DNA of 32,808 nucleotides from JAVBMC01 sp031552845. Lineage in GTDB: Bacteria; Verrucomicrobiota; Kiritimatiellia; RFP12; DVOR01. The stretch's first letter is position 1, and every line of letters begins with the position of its first letter. The position numbers were made by a program, and so were the translations under genes. The DNA is taken from NCBI GenBank assembly GCA_031552845.1, contig JAVBMC010000076.1:1-32808 (forward strand). The letters are read 5' to 3'. This document shows positions 8,290 to 15,564 of this stretch, piece after piece. Under the pieces are notes generated by a model, which was not told the DNA's origin, did no database searches, and was given only the letters and a program-made list of their open reading frames with translations.

Positions 8290-8700
8290 ATGAAGAAACT
8301 CCTGATGGTTGCAACCCTCCTCGTGGCGGGTGTTACGTTTGCTCAAGATAAAGCTGATGCTCCGAAGCCTGCCGGTGACCGCCCTGCGATGCCCGGCATG
8401 CGCGGCATGAATCCTGAGATGCTCGCAAAGTATGACAAGGATGGCGATGGCAAGTTGAACGATGAGGAACGTGCCGCCATGCGCAAAGAGATGACCACTC
8501 AACGCGTTGCCGAAATGATCAAAAAGTTTGATAAGGATGGCGATGGCAAGCTGGATGCCGCTGAGCTGACCGAAGCGATGAGCGCAGGTCCGATGATGGG
8601 CATGGGTATGCCGCGTGGTGACCGTCCGGATCGTCCTGCCCGCAAGGCTGGTGAGGGCGCTCCGAAACCGCCTGCACCGCCCGCGCCGAAGGCTGAGTAA
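8290..8700 (+). CDS. Secreted EF-hand calcium-binding protein
   Basis: A 136-aa protein with a signal peptide ending near AQ (residues 18-19). Two canonical EF-hand loops, DKDGDGKLNDEE (49-60) and DKDGDGKLDAAE (81-92), have all calcium ligands present. Met-, Pro- and Gly-rich linkers flank them, and the tail is proline-rich. Such small calcium-binding exported proteins are frequent in PVC bacteria; the partner is unknown. A weak promoter (TTGACC 8197-8202, ATAAAG at 8221) may add independent transcription. A strong terminator follows, closing the atp-to-EF-hand stretch. Confidence 0.85.
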   Translation: MKKLLMVATLLVAGVTFAQDKADAPKPAGDRPAMPGMRGMNPEMLAKYDKDGDGKLNDEERAAMRKEMTTQRVAEMIKKFDKDGDGKLDAAELTEAMSAGPMMGMGMPRGDRPDRPARKAGEGAPKPPAPPAPKAE

Positions 8701-8726
8701 GCCGAAAGAACTGATAGCTTTAAATC

Positions 8727-8762
8727 AACCTCTGCCTGTGAACCAGGCAGGGGTTCTTTTTT
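8727..8762 (+). terminator. Intrinsic terminator after the EF-hand gene
   Basis: A 12-bp stem (8727-8738 with 8744-8755, one G-U pair) has a 5-nt loop and is followed by C and six T. It is the first clear terminator after the atp promoter, so 501-8700 could be one long transcript. Confidence 0.9.
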
Positions 8763-8774
8763 GTCTGCGGGCAA

Positions 8775-9350
8775 TTATTGGGTTTGCAGGCTGACGGCCA
8801 TCAAGCTGTTGGAGAACGTCGCACCGGATGGGGTGAAGTTGACGAGCCACTCGGTATTGTCCATCTTGCGGAACTCGAGGTCGAGACCTTTATCCCCTGC
8901 ACGTTTAATCCAGCGGATTCCTGCGGTATGGCGCTCGGGGGATTCCGGGAGCCATGCGGCGGTTTCACTGCGGAAGTCGACCATGAACCATTGGAACTTG
9001 CCGAGGGCTTTCTCGGGCAGATAAATATAATAGCGGGCGGGAATGGCGACCGGACGGTAAACGATGGCTTCTTGCGGGGCGGCGTTGCCCACACGGCAAC
9101 CCGCGACGGAACGGGCATCGGGAAGGAGCGGGGGGAAGAACCAAACGAGGATGCAACCGACAAGCGCAACGCAGGCAAGAGTGATGCCGAAGATGTCGAG
9201 CTTGCGCGACAGTAGACGCCTGAGCACAACACGGCCGAAGGCTACATGCCACATGAGCCAACGTTGATGCCAAGTCAGGGGCGCTTTAACCGCGGGTGGC
9301 GGCGTTACTTGCCCTTCTTGGCCGGTGTTGTTTTCTTGGGAGGCGTCCAT
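8775..9350 (-). CDS. Single-pass membrane protein of unknown function
   Basis: A 191-aa protein that I do not recognise. A basic N-terminal cytoplasmic part of about 50 residues is followed by one membrane helix (about 53-75, FGITLACVALVGCILVWFF). A soluble domain of about 110 residues, presumably outside the membrane, contains RYYIYLPEKALGKFQWF and ends WLVNFTPSGATFSNSL. The start overlaps the amidase gene by 46 nt in another frame, which is unusually long. A start at ATG 9254 would remove the overlap but also shorten the cytoplasmic part. Neither has a strong ribosome site. It is probably co-transcribed with the amidase and gpmI. Confidence 0.65.
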   Translation of the reverse strand: MDASQENNTGQEGQVTPPPAVKAPLTWHQRWLMWHVAFGRVVLRRLLSRKLDIFGITLACVALVGCILVWFFPPLLPDARSVAGCRVGNAAPQEAIVYRPVAIPARYYIYLPEKALGKFQWFMVDFRSETAAWLPESPERHTAGIRWIKRAGDKGLDLEFRKMDNTEWLVNFTPSGATFSNSLMAVSLQTQ

Positions 9351-10123
9351 TTTTTCGTTGGGGTTTTCTTGATGACAGGGGGCGGCGGAATGTTGACATC
9401 CGGCGGTTCGTCGCGTCCGAAGATGCGGGGCGACTCAAGGTCGGCAATGCTGGAGTAGCTATCGTTGACTGCGATGCGGCCTTTGAAGAGTACGCTTTCG
9501 AGATAGGCATCGGCCACGCGCAGGCGTCCGGCGCGGACGTCGGGGTCATACTTCGGGCGGAGGGTGAGGCCGAGTCTGCGGCGGATGTTGTCTTGTGCGA
9601 AGAACATGCCGCAGCGTTTGCGTCCGCGGTGGCATTTGGGCTGCCATTTGTTGGGGTTGCCGTAGGCGACCATGGAGTGGGGCAGGACGCGGTCGTCAGT
9701 GAGTTTGTAACGGCTCTTGAGCTGGCGGACGAGTTCTTTGACGGACTCGTATTGCGCCTGGGTGAGCGGTTTGTCGTGATAGCCGGTGATCTCGATGCCG
9801 ACGGAGACTTCGTCGATCTTTGTCTGGTTGTTCCACATGCTCAGGCCGCAATGGTAGGCGGTTTTACGGACGTCGACAATGCGGTAGATCTTACCGCGGG
9901 TATCGACGAGGTAGTGGCATTCGCCATTGGCGCTGAGTTTGTTGAGCGAGCTGATGGTCGGAGCTTCCGTGGTGTGGAGAATGATGTACTGTGTGGCACG
10001 GCGCAACGGGCGTTCAGCGTTGCGGGGACTGAGTTTGGCATCGCTGAATTGTGGAGCCGCAAAAAGCCCCTGCGCCATGAAGGTCAAGGCGCAAAGGGTT
10101 TTGATAATGCGGTTTTGAACCAA
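9305..10123 (-). CDS. Secreted N-acetylmuramoyl-L-alanine amidase (Amidase_2 / PGRP-like)
   Basis: A 272-aa protein with a signal peptide (about 1-22) and an amidase domain of the T7-lysozyme/PGRP type, which cleaves the bond between muramic acid and the stem peptide. Visible elements are YIILHTTEA (His50), GECHYLVDTRGKIYRIVD, AYHCG, VSVGIEITGY and VLPHS (His149), then Cys164. These would supply His-His-Cys zinc ligands as in T7 lysozyme, rather than the His-His-Asp of AmpD. The C-terminal 50 residues are rich in Pro, Lys and Thr and could bind the wall. The start codon is TTG, with AAAGG 9 nt upstream. The gene lies 27 nt after gpmI. Confidence 0.82.
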   Translation of the reverse strand: MVQNRIIKTLCALTFMAQGLFAAPQFSDAKLSPRNAERPLRRATQYIILHTTEAPTISSLNKLSANGECHYLVDTRGKIYRIVDVRKTAYHCGLSMWNNQTKIDEVSVGIEITGYHDKPLTQAQYESVKELVRQLKSRYKLTDDRVLPHSMVAYGNPNKWQPKCHRGRKRCGMFFAQDNIRRRLGLTLRPKYDPDVRAGRLRVADAYLESVLFKGRIAVNDSYSSIADLESPRIFGRDEPPDVNIPPPPVIKKTPTKKWTPPKKTTPAKKGK

Positions 10124-10150
10124 ACCGTCGAACCTTTCTCAGGCGGCTGA

Positions 10151-11710
10151 TTAGACCGCGAGGAGGTCGTCAGCCGTCATCTCTTTGGGCTTCGGAATGC
10201 CGAGGAGTCCAAGGACAGTCGGGGCGATGTCGCTGAGTTTGCCGGTGGCAGCCATGGGCTTGTTCGCGGCGTCGCGGGCGACGTAGAGGCATTCGATGTC
10301 GCTCATCGTGTGGCTGGTCTTGACCATGCCGGTGGTGTAGTCCACCATCTGCTCGGCATTGCCGTGGTCAGCCGCGATGATGATGTGCGCATCGAGCTCC
10401 AGCAGGCGCTTGACGATTTTACCGACGCATTCATCCACCACTTCCACAGCCTTAGTGGCGGCGGCGAGATCGCCGGTGTGCCCGACCATGTCGCAGTTGG
10501 CGTAGTTGACAGCGATAAAGGCGTAGGGGTTGTTCTCGAGGCGCTTGAGGAGCTCTGTCGTGACGTTGTAAGCCTCCATCTCAGGGTGGCTGGCGAACGT
10601 TGCGGGGTCGAAGCGGCTGGGTACGTCGACTTGGTCTTCACCGGGCGAAGGCTTGGTGCTCTTGCCGTTGAAGAAGCTGGTGACGTGGCGGAACTTCTGC
10701 GTCTCGGCAATGCGCAGCTGCTTGAGGCCTGCGGCGGAGATGACTTCGCCGAGGAGGTTTTCCATGCCGCCATCGGCATCCATCGCACCGAGGAGGTAGT
10801 CTTGGAACTCGTCCCAGTAGCGGGTGAAGCCGAGGTAAGTGATTTTCGGACGTGCTTGGCGCTTGCCCGGATAGTCTTCGTTGACGAATGCTTGGGTGAG
10901 CTGGATGGCGCGGTCCTGACGGTAGTTGGTGTGCATGACGCAGTCGCCATCCTTGATGCCGGCGTAGTCGGCAATCACGTAGCAGGGGATGTACTCGTCG
11001 GTCATGTCAGTGTTGTCAGGCGTCTTGTCCTTCGTGTAGGATTCGTTGACGGCGTCAATGGCACTGGCGGCTTTGCGGCCTTGGGCGCGGACGAGCGTGT
11101 CGAAAGCTTCGTCGGTGAGGTTGTAATTTTTGGAGCGGTCCATCGCATAGTAACGTCCCATGACCGTGCCGATGGCGCATCCGCCGACCGCTTGGATCTC
11201 TTGATTGAGGCGGGCGATGTATTCGAGTGTGCTGCGCGGGGGTGTGTCGCGGCCATCGAGGAAAGGATGGATCACGATCTTGCCGGAGGGGTTCGTGTCG
11301 CGTGCGCGGCGCATGATTTTGAAAAGGTGCTCTTGGTGGGCGTGGACGCCTTCATCCTGCAGCAGTCCCATCAGGTGCAGCGTGCTGTTGTTCTTCTGCC
11401 AGGCGGCCATCATATCGAGCCACTTTTGGGCTTTGAAGAGTTCGCCGGAGGAGAGGCCGTCGTCAATGCGCTTGAGTTCTTGCACCACGATGCGCCCGGC
11501 GCCCATGTTCAAGTGGCCGACTTCGGAGGAGCCTTGATAACCGGCGGGCAGGCCGACGGCTTCGCCGCAGCAAGCCAAGCGGCTAGAAGGATAACGGGTG
11601 GTGAAGCGGTCGATTGTAGGCGTTTGGGCTGCGAAAACAGCGTTACCCTTTTCGACGGGGTTCAATCCCCAGCCATCGCGGATAATTAGTGCTACGGGTC
11701 TTTTGTTCAT
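10151..11710 (-). CDS. gpmI: 2,3-bisphosphoglycerate-independent phosphoglycerate mutase
   Basis: Interconverts 3- and 2-phosphoglycerate in glycolysis using two metal ions, in the cytoplasm. The 519-aa length is typical. The first metal-binding Asp is in IIRDGWGLNP, and the phosphoserine nucleophile (about Ser62) is in SSEVGHLNMGAGRIV. Further motifs are DGRDTPP, MGRYYAMDR and the C-terminal metal site ADHGNAEQM. The frame is open 18 codons further upstream. ATG 11710 is preferred because AAAGGAGG sits 6 nt before it. The gene follows tRNA-Ala and an intrinsic terminator, so it needs read-through or an unseen promoter. A second, unrelated mutase-family gene lies at 24874-26049. Confidence 0.96.
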   Translation of the reverse strand: MNKRPVALIIRDGWGLNPVEKGNAVFAAQTPTIDRFTTRYPSSRLACCGEAVGLPAGYQGSSEVGHLNMGAGRIVVQELKRIDDGLSSGELFKAQKWLDMMAAWQKNNSTLHLMGLLQDEGVHAHQEHLFKIMRRARDTNPSGKIVIHPFLDGRDTPPRSTLEYIARLNQEIQAVGGCAIGTVMGRYYAMDRSKNYNLTDEAFDTLVRAQGRKAASAIDAVNESYTKDKTPDNTDMTDEYIPCYVIADYAGIKDGDCVMHTNYRQDRAIQLTQAFVNEDYPGKRQARPKITYLGFTRYWDEFQDYLLGAMDADGGMENLLGEVISAAGLKQLRIAETQKFRHVTSFFNGKSTKPSPGEDQVDVPSRFDPATFASHPEMEAYNVTTELLKRLENNPYAFIAVNYANCDMVGHTGDLAAATKAVEVVDECVGKIVKRLLELDAHIIIAADHGNAEQMVDYTTGMVKTSHTMSDIECLYVARDAANKPMAATGKLSDIAPTVLGLLGIPKPKEMTADDLLAV

Positions 11711-11728
11711 ATCGTCCTCCTTTAAAAC

Positions 11729-11769
11729 AAAAAAGGGGAATTGCAATCCTCTACATATTGACAATTCCC
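11729..11769 (-). terminator. Intrinsic terminator between tRNA-Ala and gpmI
   Basis: On the minus strand, arms GGGAATTG (11762-11769) and CAATTCCC (11736-11743) pair with an 18-nt loop. A T-run (11729-11734) follows. It lies after the tRNA and just before the gpmI ribosome site. Confidence 0.7.
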
Positions 11770-11776
11770 GAAATTA

Positions 11777-11852
11777 TGGTGGAGCGAAGGGGATTCGAAC
11801 CCCTGACCCCCACGTTGCGAACGTGATGCTCTACCAACTGAGCTACCGCCCC
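11777..11852 (-). tRNA. tRNA-Ala (anticodon CGC)
   Basis: Complete 76-nt cloverleaf with the terminal CCA encoded. The acceptor stem GGGGCGG pairs with the 3' strand and includes the G3-U70 pair that specifies alanine. The D arm is GCTCAGTTGGTAGAGC. The anticodon loop TTCGCAA gives anticodon CGC, which reads GCG. The T arm is AGGGGTTCGAATCCCCT. GCG is heavily used in the atp-type genes here, consistent with a dedicated CGC isoacceptor. Confidence 0.96.
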
Positions 11853-11870
11853 ATAAAATCAATGAGGGAC

Positions 11871-11899
11871 ATTATATACGAGCCTTTCGGCAGAGTCAA
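11871..11899 (-). promoter_or_regulatory. Sigma-70-type promoter of tRNA-Ala
   Basis: On the minus strand, TTGACT (11894-11899) and consensus TATAAT (11871-11876) have an ideal 17-nt spacer, placing the start a few bases before the tRNA. Confidence 0.85.
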
Positions 11900-11934
11900 G
11901 AATATAGGGCGCGGGATGAGCGACATTTGCAAAC

Positions 11935-11961
11935 AAAAAGCCCTGCGGAGCCCGCAGGGCT
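11935..11961 (-). terminator. Intrinsic terminator after the TM2-domain gene
   Basis: A perfect 10-bp stem, AGCCCTGCGG with CCGCAGGGCT (11939-11948 and 11952-11961), has a 3-nt loop and is followed on the minus strand by five T. Confidence 0.85.
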
Positions 11962-12023
11962 GACACGTTTTATCAGCCGGGCCGAGCCGACCCGCTGGTG
12001 CTCATTGTGCCGTGAGCTGTTGG

Positions 12024-12260
12024 TTATCGCGCGAGCGGCTTGCCGGAGGCATCCTTGAAGCTGCCGCAGAGGAGCATGATGAAATCGACGAATGTCCAGA
12101 TGCCGCACCCGCCGAGGGTGAGCAGCTGCGCAACGCCAATGCCGATGTAGCCCGTGTAAAAACGGTGTACACCAAATGCTCCCGCGAAAAAACACAGCAG
12201 GACTGTCACGATCCATGACTTGTTTTCACCGCTGCCGGAGGTGTTGATTTGGTTACTCAT
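12024..12260 (-). CDS. TM2-domain membrane protein
   Basis: A 78-aa protein with the TM2 domain pattern. A first helix WIVTVLLCFFAGAFGVHRFY carries the conserved G-x-H-R-F-Y turn. It is followed by TGYIGIGVAQLLTLGGCG and a second helix ending WTFVDFIMLL. The role of TM2 proteins in bacteria is mostly unknown. The AAAGG ribosome site is about 9 nt before the ATG. It sits 50 nt downstream of the terminator-like element at 12311-12345, so its expression may depend on attenuation within the structured leader at 12313-12543. Confidence 0.87.
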   Translation of the reverse strand: MSNQINTSGSGENKSWIVTVLLCFFAGAFGVHRFYTGYIGIGVAQLLTLGGCGIWTFVDFIMLLCGSFKDASGKPLAR

Positions 12261-12310
12261 GTTCTTGAACCTTTGTCTTGCCTGTTGTTACAACACGAGA
12301 TGACCCTTCG

Positions 12311-12345
12311 GCAAAAGAAAGGGCACATCTCTGAATGATGTGCCC
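12311..12345 (-). terminator. Attenuator-like terminator in the TM2 gene leader
   Basis: On the minus strand, GGGCACATC (12337-12345) and GATGTGCCC (12321-12329) form a perfect 9-bp stem with a 7-nt loop, followed by TTTCTTTT. The strand that closes the stem, extended to CAGAGATGTGCCC (12321-12333), can instead pair perfectly over 13 bp with GGGCACATCTCTG at 12386-12398. That pairing would break the terminator. The two are mutually exclusive. Confidence 0.75.
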
Positions 12346-12543
12346 AGCTAGAGGCTTAGCACGGCCCGCATTGACCACATCATCACAGAGATGTGCCCGA
12401 AATACGCACGCGTACGCCGACACCTCCGCGACAAGAGTTCAATGCTTCCTAAAGTGCTAATTTACTAGCTGAACACTGTCCGCGAATTGCTAATTCGCTC
12501 CGAAGGAACGCCCTTCGGTTATGTCATTTCCCTTGCGGGAAAC
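12313..12543 (-). ncRNA. Structured leader or small RNA of unknown family
   Basis: Transcription from the promoter at 12550-12578 would start near 12543 and meet a terminator at 12311-12345, giving an RNA of about 230 nt. Three perfect hairpins come first: TTTCCC/GGGAAA (12527-12542), CCGAAGG/CCTTCGG (12500-12518) and GCGAATT/AATTCGC (12482-12498). A less paired middle section (12400-12475) follows, then the alternative terminator/antiterminator pair. I do not recognise 6S RNA, tmRNA, SRP RNA, RNase P or T-box signatures. It is either a stand-alone small RNA or a regulatory leader of the TM2 gene. A TTG-started peptide of about 19 codons runs through the middle but is not convincing. Confidence 0.55.
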
Positions 12544-12549
12544 GGGTTT

Positions 12550-12578
12550 ATTATCCTATTTTCGTTTGCAGATGTCAA
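12550..12578 (-). promoter_or_regulatory. Near-consensus sigma-70 promoter for the 12543 RNA
   Basis: On the minus strand, TTGACA (12573-12578) and GATAAT (12550-12555) are separated by 17 nt. The AT-rich surroundings add to it. It is one of the strongest promoters in the window, yet it is 290 nt from the nearest start codon. Confidence 0.85.
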
Positions 12579-12699
12579 GCATAAGCAGAGTCCCCGCATC
12601 TGATGCCCCGTATCCCTGTTTGATGAAAAACCGAAAGCAATCCATCTCTGTAAAGTTCGCTTAATCTGCCAAGCTGGCGCGAGATATACCTCAAGCAGT

Positions 12700-12832
12700 T
12701 TACATGGTATGTGCACACTCTTTGACATGTTAAGCTCAACCTGCTGAGGTTAACATGTCGGGAAGTCAACACACGGCGCGCGGAAAGTTGACGCACTGTG
12801 TACCACCAACTCGACAGAGGTGGCACGTTTTG
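12700..12832. repeat. Inverted repeats with weak 22-bp periodicity
   Basis: The stretch 12580-12891 has no supported gene. Within it, GACATGTTAA (12724-12733) and TTAACATGTC (12750-12759) are a perfect inverted repeat that extends to 14 bp with one mismatch. GTCAAC (12765-12770) faces GTTGAC (12787-12792), and CCACC (12803-12807) faces GGTGG (12819-12823). Related words TTACA, TTGAC, TCAAC, TTGAC and TCGAC fall at 12700, 12722, 12766, 12788 and 12811, which is close to a 22-bp grid. Confidence 0.45.
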
Positions 12833-12891
12833 TAGAGATGGTTTGATACAGGTTTGGGAGGTGGATGTGTTTCAGTTTGTGTTTGGGCACG

Positions 12892-12923
12892 AAAAAAGGG
12901 CTGCCGGTGTGGCAGCCCTTTTT
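12892..12923 (-). terminator. Terminator after pnp
   Basis: An 8-bp GC stem, GGGCTGCC with GGCAGCCC (12898-12905 and 12911-12918), is flanked by A6 and T5. It would work on both strands and lies 19 nt after the pnp stop codon. Confidence 0.9.
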
Positions 12924-12941
12924 GAAACCTTCCGAGCAGGA

Positions 12942-15056
12942 TTATTGCTGTTGTTGGTTCTCCATGTCGCGCATGGCTTCGCGGCGGCTGAGCTTGACGC
13001 GGCCGCGGTCGTCGATGCCGATGCACTTGACGAACATCTTGTCGCCGAGTTTGCAGACGTCTTCAACCATGCGGATGCGGCCTTCAGCGAGCTCGCTGAT
13101 GTGGCAGAGTCCGTCGCGGCCAGGGAAGATTTCGACGAATGCGCCGAATTCCTTGATGCCGGTGACGGTGCCCTCGTAGATGACGCCTTCTTCGGGTTCA
13201 GCGGTGATGGCCTCAATCTCGCGTTTGGCGATGGCGAGGGCGTCGCCGTTGCTCGCGAAGACGTTGACGGTGCCGTCCTCTTCGATGTCGATCTGCGCAC
13301 CGGAGACTTCACAGATGCGGCGGATATTCTTACCGCCGGGGCCGATGAGTTCGCCGATTTTGTCTTCGGGGATTTTGAGCTTGGTGATGCGCGGGGCGTA
13401 TGCGGACAGCTCGGCTGCAGGCTCAGGAATAATCGTGGCCATGAAGTCGAGGATGTGCATGCGGCCGATGCGGGCGCGCTCAAGGGCGGCTTCGACGAGG
13501 TCCCATGTGAGACCGCGCTTCTTCAGGTCGACCTGGAAACCGGTGATGCCTTTACGGGTCCCGGCTACCTTGAAGTCCATGTCGCCGCAGTGGTCTTCGC
13601 TGCCGAGGATGTCGGTGACGAGGATCTGCTTGCTGTCGTCTTCCGTGCAGAAGAGGCCGACGGAAACGCCTGCCACAGCACCCTTGATGGGTACGCCGGC
13701 TTGCATCATCGCGAGTGCGCCGACGCAGACGGAGGCCATAGAGGAAGAGCCGTTGGAGCCCATGATGTCGGAGACAACACGCACGGAGTAGGGGTAGTCA
13801 GCCGGGACGACAGGCGCGAGCGAACGCTCGGCAAGTGCGCCGTGGCCGATCTCGCGGCGGCCTGTGCTGCCGAGGCGGCCGACTTCACCGGTGCAGTAGG
13901 GCGGGAAGTTGTAATGCAACATGAACTTCTTGCTCTTGGGGCCGCCGATGATGGCATCAAGGTCTTGTGAATCTTTGATTGTGCCGAGCGTGACGGTGCC
14001 GAGGGCTTGCGTCTCACCGCGGTTGAAGACTGCGGAGCCGTGCACGCGGGGCAGCACGTTGAGCTGTGCGGCGAGGCCACGGATTTGGTCGTTGGCGCGG
14101 CCGTCGATGCGCTTGCCATCCACGAGGATGTTGTTGCGCACGGATTCGACTTCGAGCACGTCGAAGTAGCGGACGAAGGTCACAGGCGTGATTTCTTCGG
14201 GCCACTTGGCTTGCGCTGCTGCGAGGAGCTCTTCCTTGACGGCGGAGACGGCGGCATGGCGCTCGAGTTTGCCGGCGATGAGGAGAGCTTGGCGCAGGCG
14301 GTTGCCGGCGAGCTCGCGGAGGAAGTCCATCTTCTCTGCGGGCGGCGCGACGTCTGCAATGACTTTTTCGGGCTTGCCGAGAATGCGGCGGAGCTCGTGT
14401 TGAATGTCGATGAGCTTCTCGACTTCGGCATGCGCGCACTTCATGGCGGCGAGGAAGTCGGCTTCGGAGATTTCATCGGCGCCGCCTTCCATCATCAGGA
14501 ACTTACCGCGCAGGCCGGCGTAGATGAGGTCGAGGTCGCTCTTGGTGCGCTGCTCGTGCGTAGGGTTAACGACCCATGCGCCGTCGATGCGCGCAACGCG
14601 CACGCAGCCGATCGGACCCATGAAGGGAACGTCGGAGATGTGCAGGGCGGCACTGGCGGAGTTCACCGCAAGCACGTCAGTATCCCAGACGGTATCAGCC
14701 GAGAACACGGAGATGTTGACTTGGACGTCGTTGTAGTAGCCGTCAGGGAAGAGCGGACGGATCGGACGGTCCGTGATACGGGCGCAGAGGATTTCGCGCT
14801 CGCTGGGACGGGTCTCGCGCTTGAAGTAGCCGCCGGGGAAACGTCCCGCAGCGTAATACTTCTCGCGGTATTCTACTTGGAGGGGGAAGAAGTCGATGCC
14901 CTCGCGGGGCTTGTCAGTGTTCGTGACGGCGGTGAAGACGACGTTGTCGCCATAACGCACCGTTACCGCGCCGGCCGCCTGTTGTGCGAGAAGGCCGGTC
15001 TCGATAATGAGTTCCTGATCTCCGATTTTGACGGAGACGGACTTTGTGTTTTCCAT
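12942..15056 (-). CDS. pnp: Polyribonucleotide nucleotidyltransferase (PNPase)
   Basis: Phosphorolytic 3'-5' exoribonuclease of RNA decay, normally a trimer in the degradosome. The 704-aa protein has two RNase PH-like domains, the second containing TGRREIGHGALAERSL, SDIMGSNGSSSMASVC and the catalytic acid region DILGSEDHCGDMDFKVAGT. A KH domain follows (about 555-622, IGPGGKNIRRI), then an S1 domain (about 623-695, EGTVTGIKEFGAFVEI). A poly-Gln tail ends it. The ATG has only a weak ribosome site. It lies 97 nt after rpsO, the classic rpsO-pnp order, and the gap contains small hairpins that could be processing sites. Confidence 0.98.
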   Translation of the reverse strand: MENTKSVSVKIGDQELIIETGLLAQQAAGAVTVRYGDNVVFTAVTNTDKPREGIDFFPLQVEYREKYYAAGRFPGGYFKRETRPSEREILCARITDRPIRPLFPDGYYNDVQVNISVFSADTVWDTDVLAVNSASAALHISDVPFMGPIGCVRVARIDGAWVVNPTHEQRTKSDLDLIYAGLRGKFLMMEGGADEISEADFLAAMKCAHAEVEKLIDIQHELRRILGKPEKVIADVAPPAEKMDFLRELAGNRLRQALLIAGKLERHAAVSAVKEELLAAAQAKWPEEITPVTFVRYFDVLEVESVRNNILVDGKRIDGRANDQIRGLAAQLNVLPRVHGSAVFNRGETQALGTVTLGTIKDSQDLDAIIGGPKSKKFMLHYNFPPYCTGEVGRLGSTGRREIGHGALAERSLAPVVPADYPYSVRVVSDIMGSNGSSSMASVCVGALAMMQAGVPIKGAVAGVSVGLFCTEDDSKQILVTDILGSEDHCGDMDFKVAGTRKGITGFQVDLKKRGLTWDLVEAALERARIGRMHILDFMATIIPEPAAELSAYAPRITKLKIPEDKIGELIGPGGKNIRRICEVSGAQIDIEEDGTVNVFASNGDALAIAKREIEAITAEPEEGVIYEGTVTGIKEFGAFVEIFPGRDGLCHISELAEGRIRMVEDVCKLGDKMFVKCIGIDDRGRVKLSRREAMRDMENQQQQ

Positions 15057-15153
15057 AAGATTACTTTCTTGGTGACAACAGGCTTCAACGAGTCAGGAAC
15101 GCGGTAGGCCGTGTAACGCCTAAGGACCCTCCGAACCGGCTGGAGCTGTTTGA

Positions 15154-15417
15154 TTAGTGACGCAGGCCGAGGTCAGCGATGACCTTCTTATACTTTGCGA
15201 GGTCTTCGCGCTTGAGGTAGGCCAGCAGCGTGCGGCGGTTGTTGACCATGCGGATCAGGCCGTAGCGTGAGCTGTGGTCTTTTTTGTTGAGCTTGAGGTG
15301 GCCGGTGAGCATCTCGATCTTCTTGGTGAGAAGGGCGATTTGCACTTCGCTCGAGCCGGTGTCGCGTTCGTGACGTTGGAAAGCCTTAGTTGTTTCCTGC
15401 TTATCAATGTGACTCAT
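15154..15417 (-). CDS. rpsO: 30S ribosomal protein S15
   Basis: Primary 16S rRNA-binding protein of the small-subunit platform, 87 aa, normal length. The characteristic sequence is intact: RHERDTGSSEVQIALLTKKI, LTGHLKLNKKDHSSRYGLI and VNNRRTLLAYLK. It is first in the rpsO-pnp operon and has its own promoter about 150 nt upstream. The leader between them carries alternative hairpins, as expected for a ribosomal protein gene that regulates itself. Confidence 0.98.
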   Translation of the reverse strand: MSHIDKQETTKAFQRHERDTGSSEVQIALLTKKIEMLTGHLKLNKKDHSSRYGLIRMVNNRRTLLAYLKREDLAKYKKVIADLGLRH

Positions 15418-15490
15418 AGTATTCTGCGGATTCCCGCATCCTCGTTAGGTGTTCCGTTACATCTTTCCTGACGGCACAACATCTAGTTGC

Positions 15491-15529
15491 CGAAGCATTC
15501 GGAACCTTCCGAAAAACCCGCAAACGGGG
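15491..15529 (-). promoter_or_regulatory. Alternative hairpins in the rpsO leader
   Basis: On the minus strand, CCCG-TTTG-CGGG (15517-15528) is followed by five T (15512-15516), like a short terminator. It is followed by TTCGGAA-GG-TTCCGAA (15498-15513) and the overlapping CCGAA-TGC-TTCGG (15491-15503). These compete for the same bases. S15 leaders often carry such switches (known for the family); the link here is inference. Confidence 0.45.
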
Positions 15530-15564
15530 AGTATCTCCTTAGACACGCCGCAGGAAAGACCGAT

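Noticed and set aside
10310..11689. A 459-codon plus-strand frame
   Set aside because: Antisense of gpmI, whose catalytic motifs and ribosome site are intact on the minus strand.
12311..12543. Known RNA classes (6S, tmRNA, SRP RNA, T-box, c-di-GMP riboswitch) for the structured RNA
   Set aside because: Their conserved sequence elements were looked for by eye and not found. A covariance search is still the decisive test.
12575..12826. An 83-codon minus-strand frame upstream of the 12543 RNA
   Set aside because: It overlaps the promoter and the inverted repeats, and has no ribosome site or domain.
12798..15107. Long plus-strand frames opposite pnp (12798-13970 and 14007-15107)
   Set aside because: Antisense of pnp. 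The compositions are low-complexity Asp/Ala/Glu/Val without recognisable domains.
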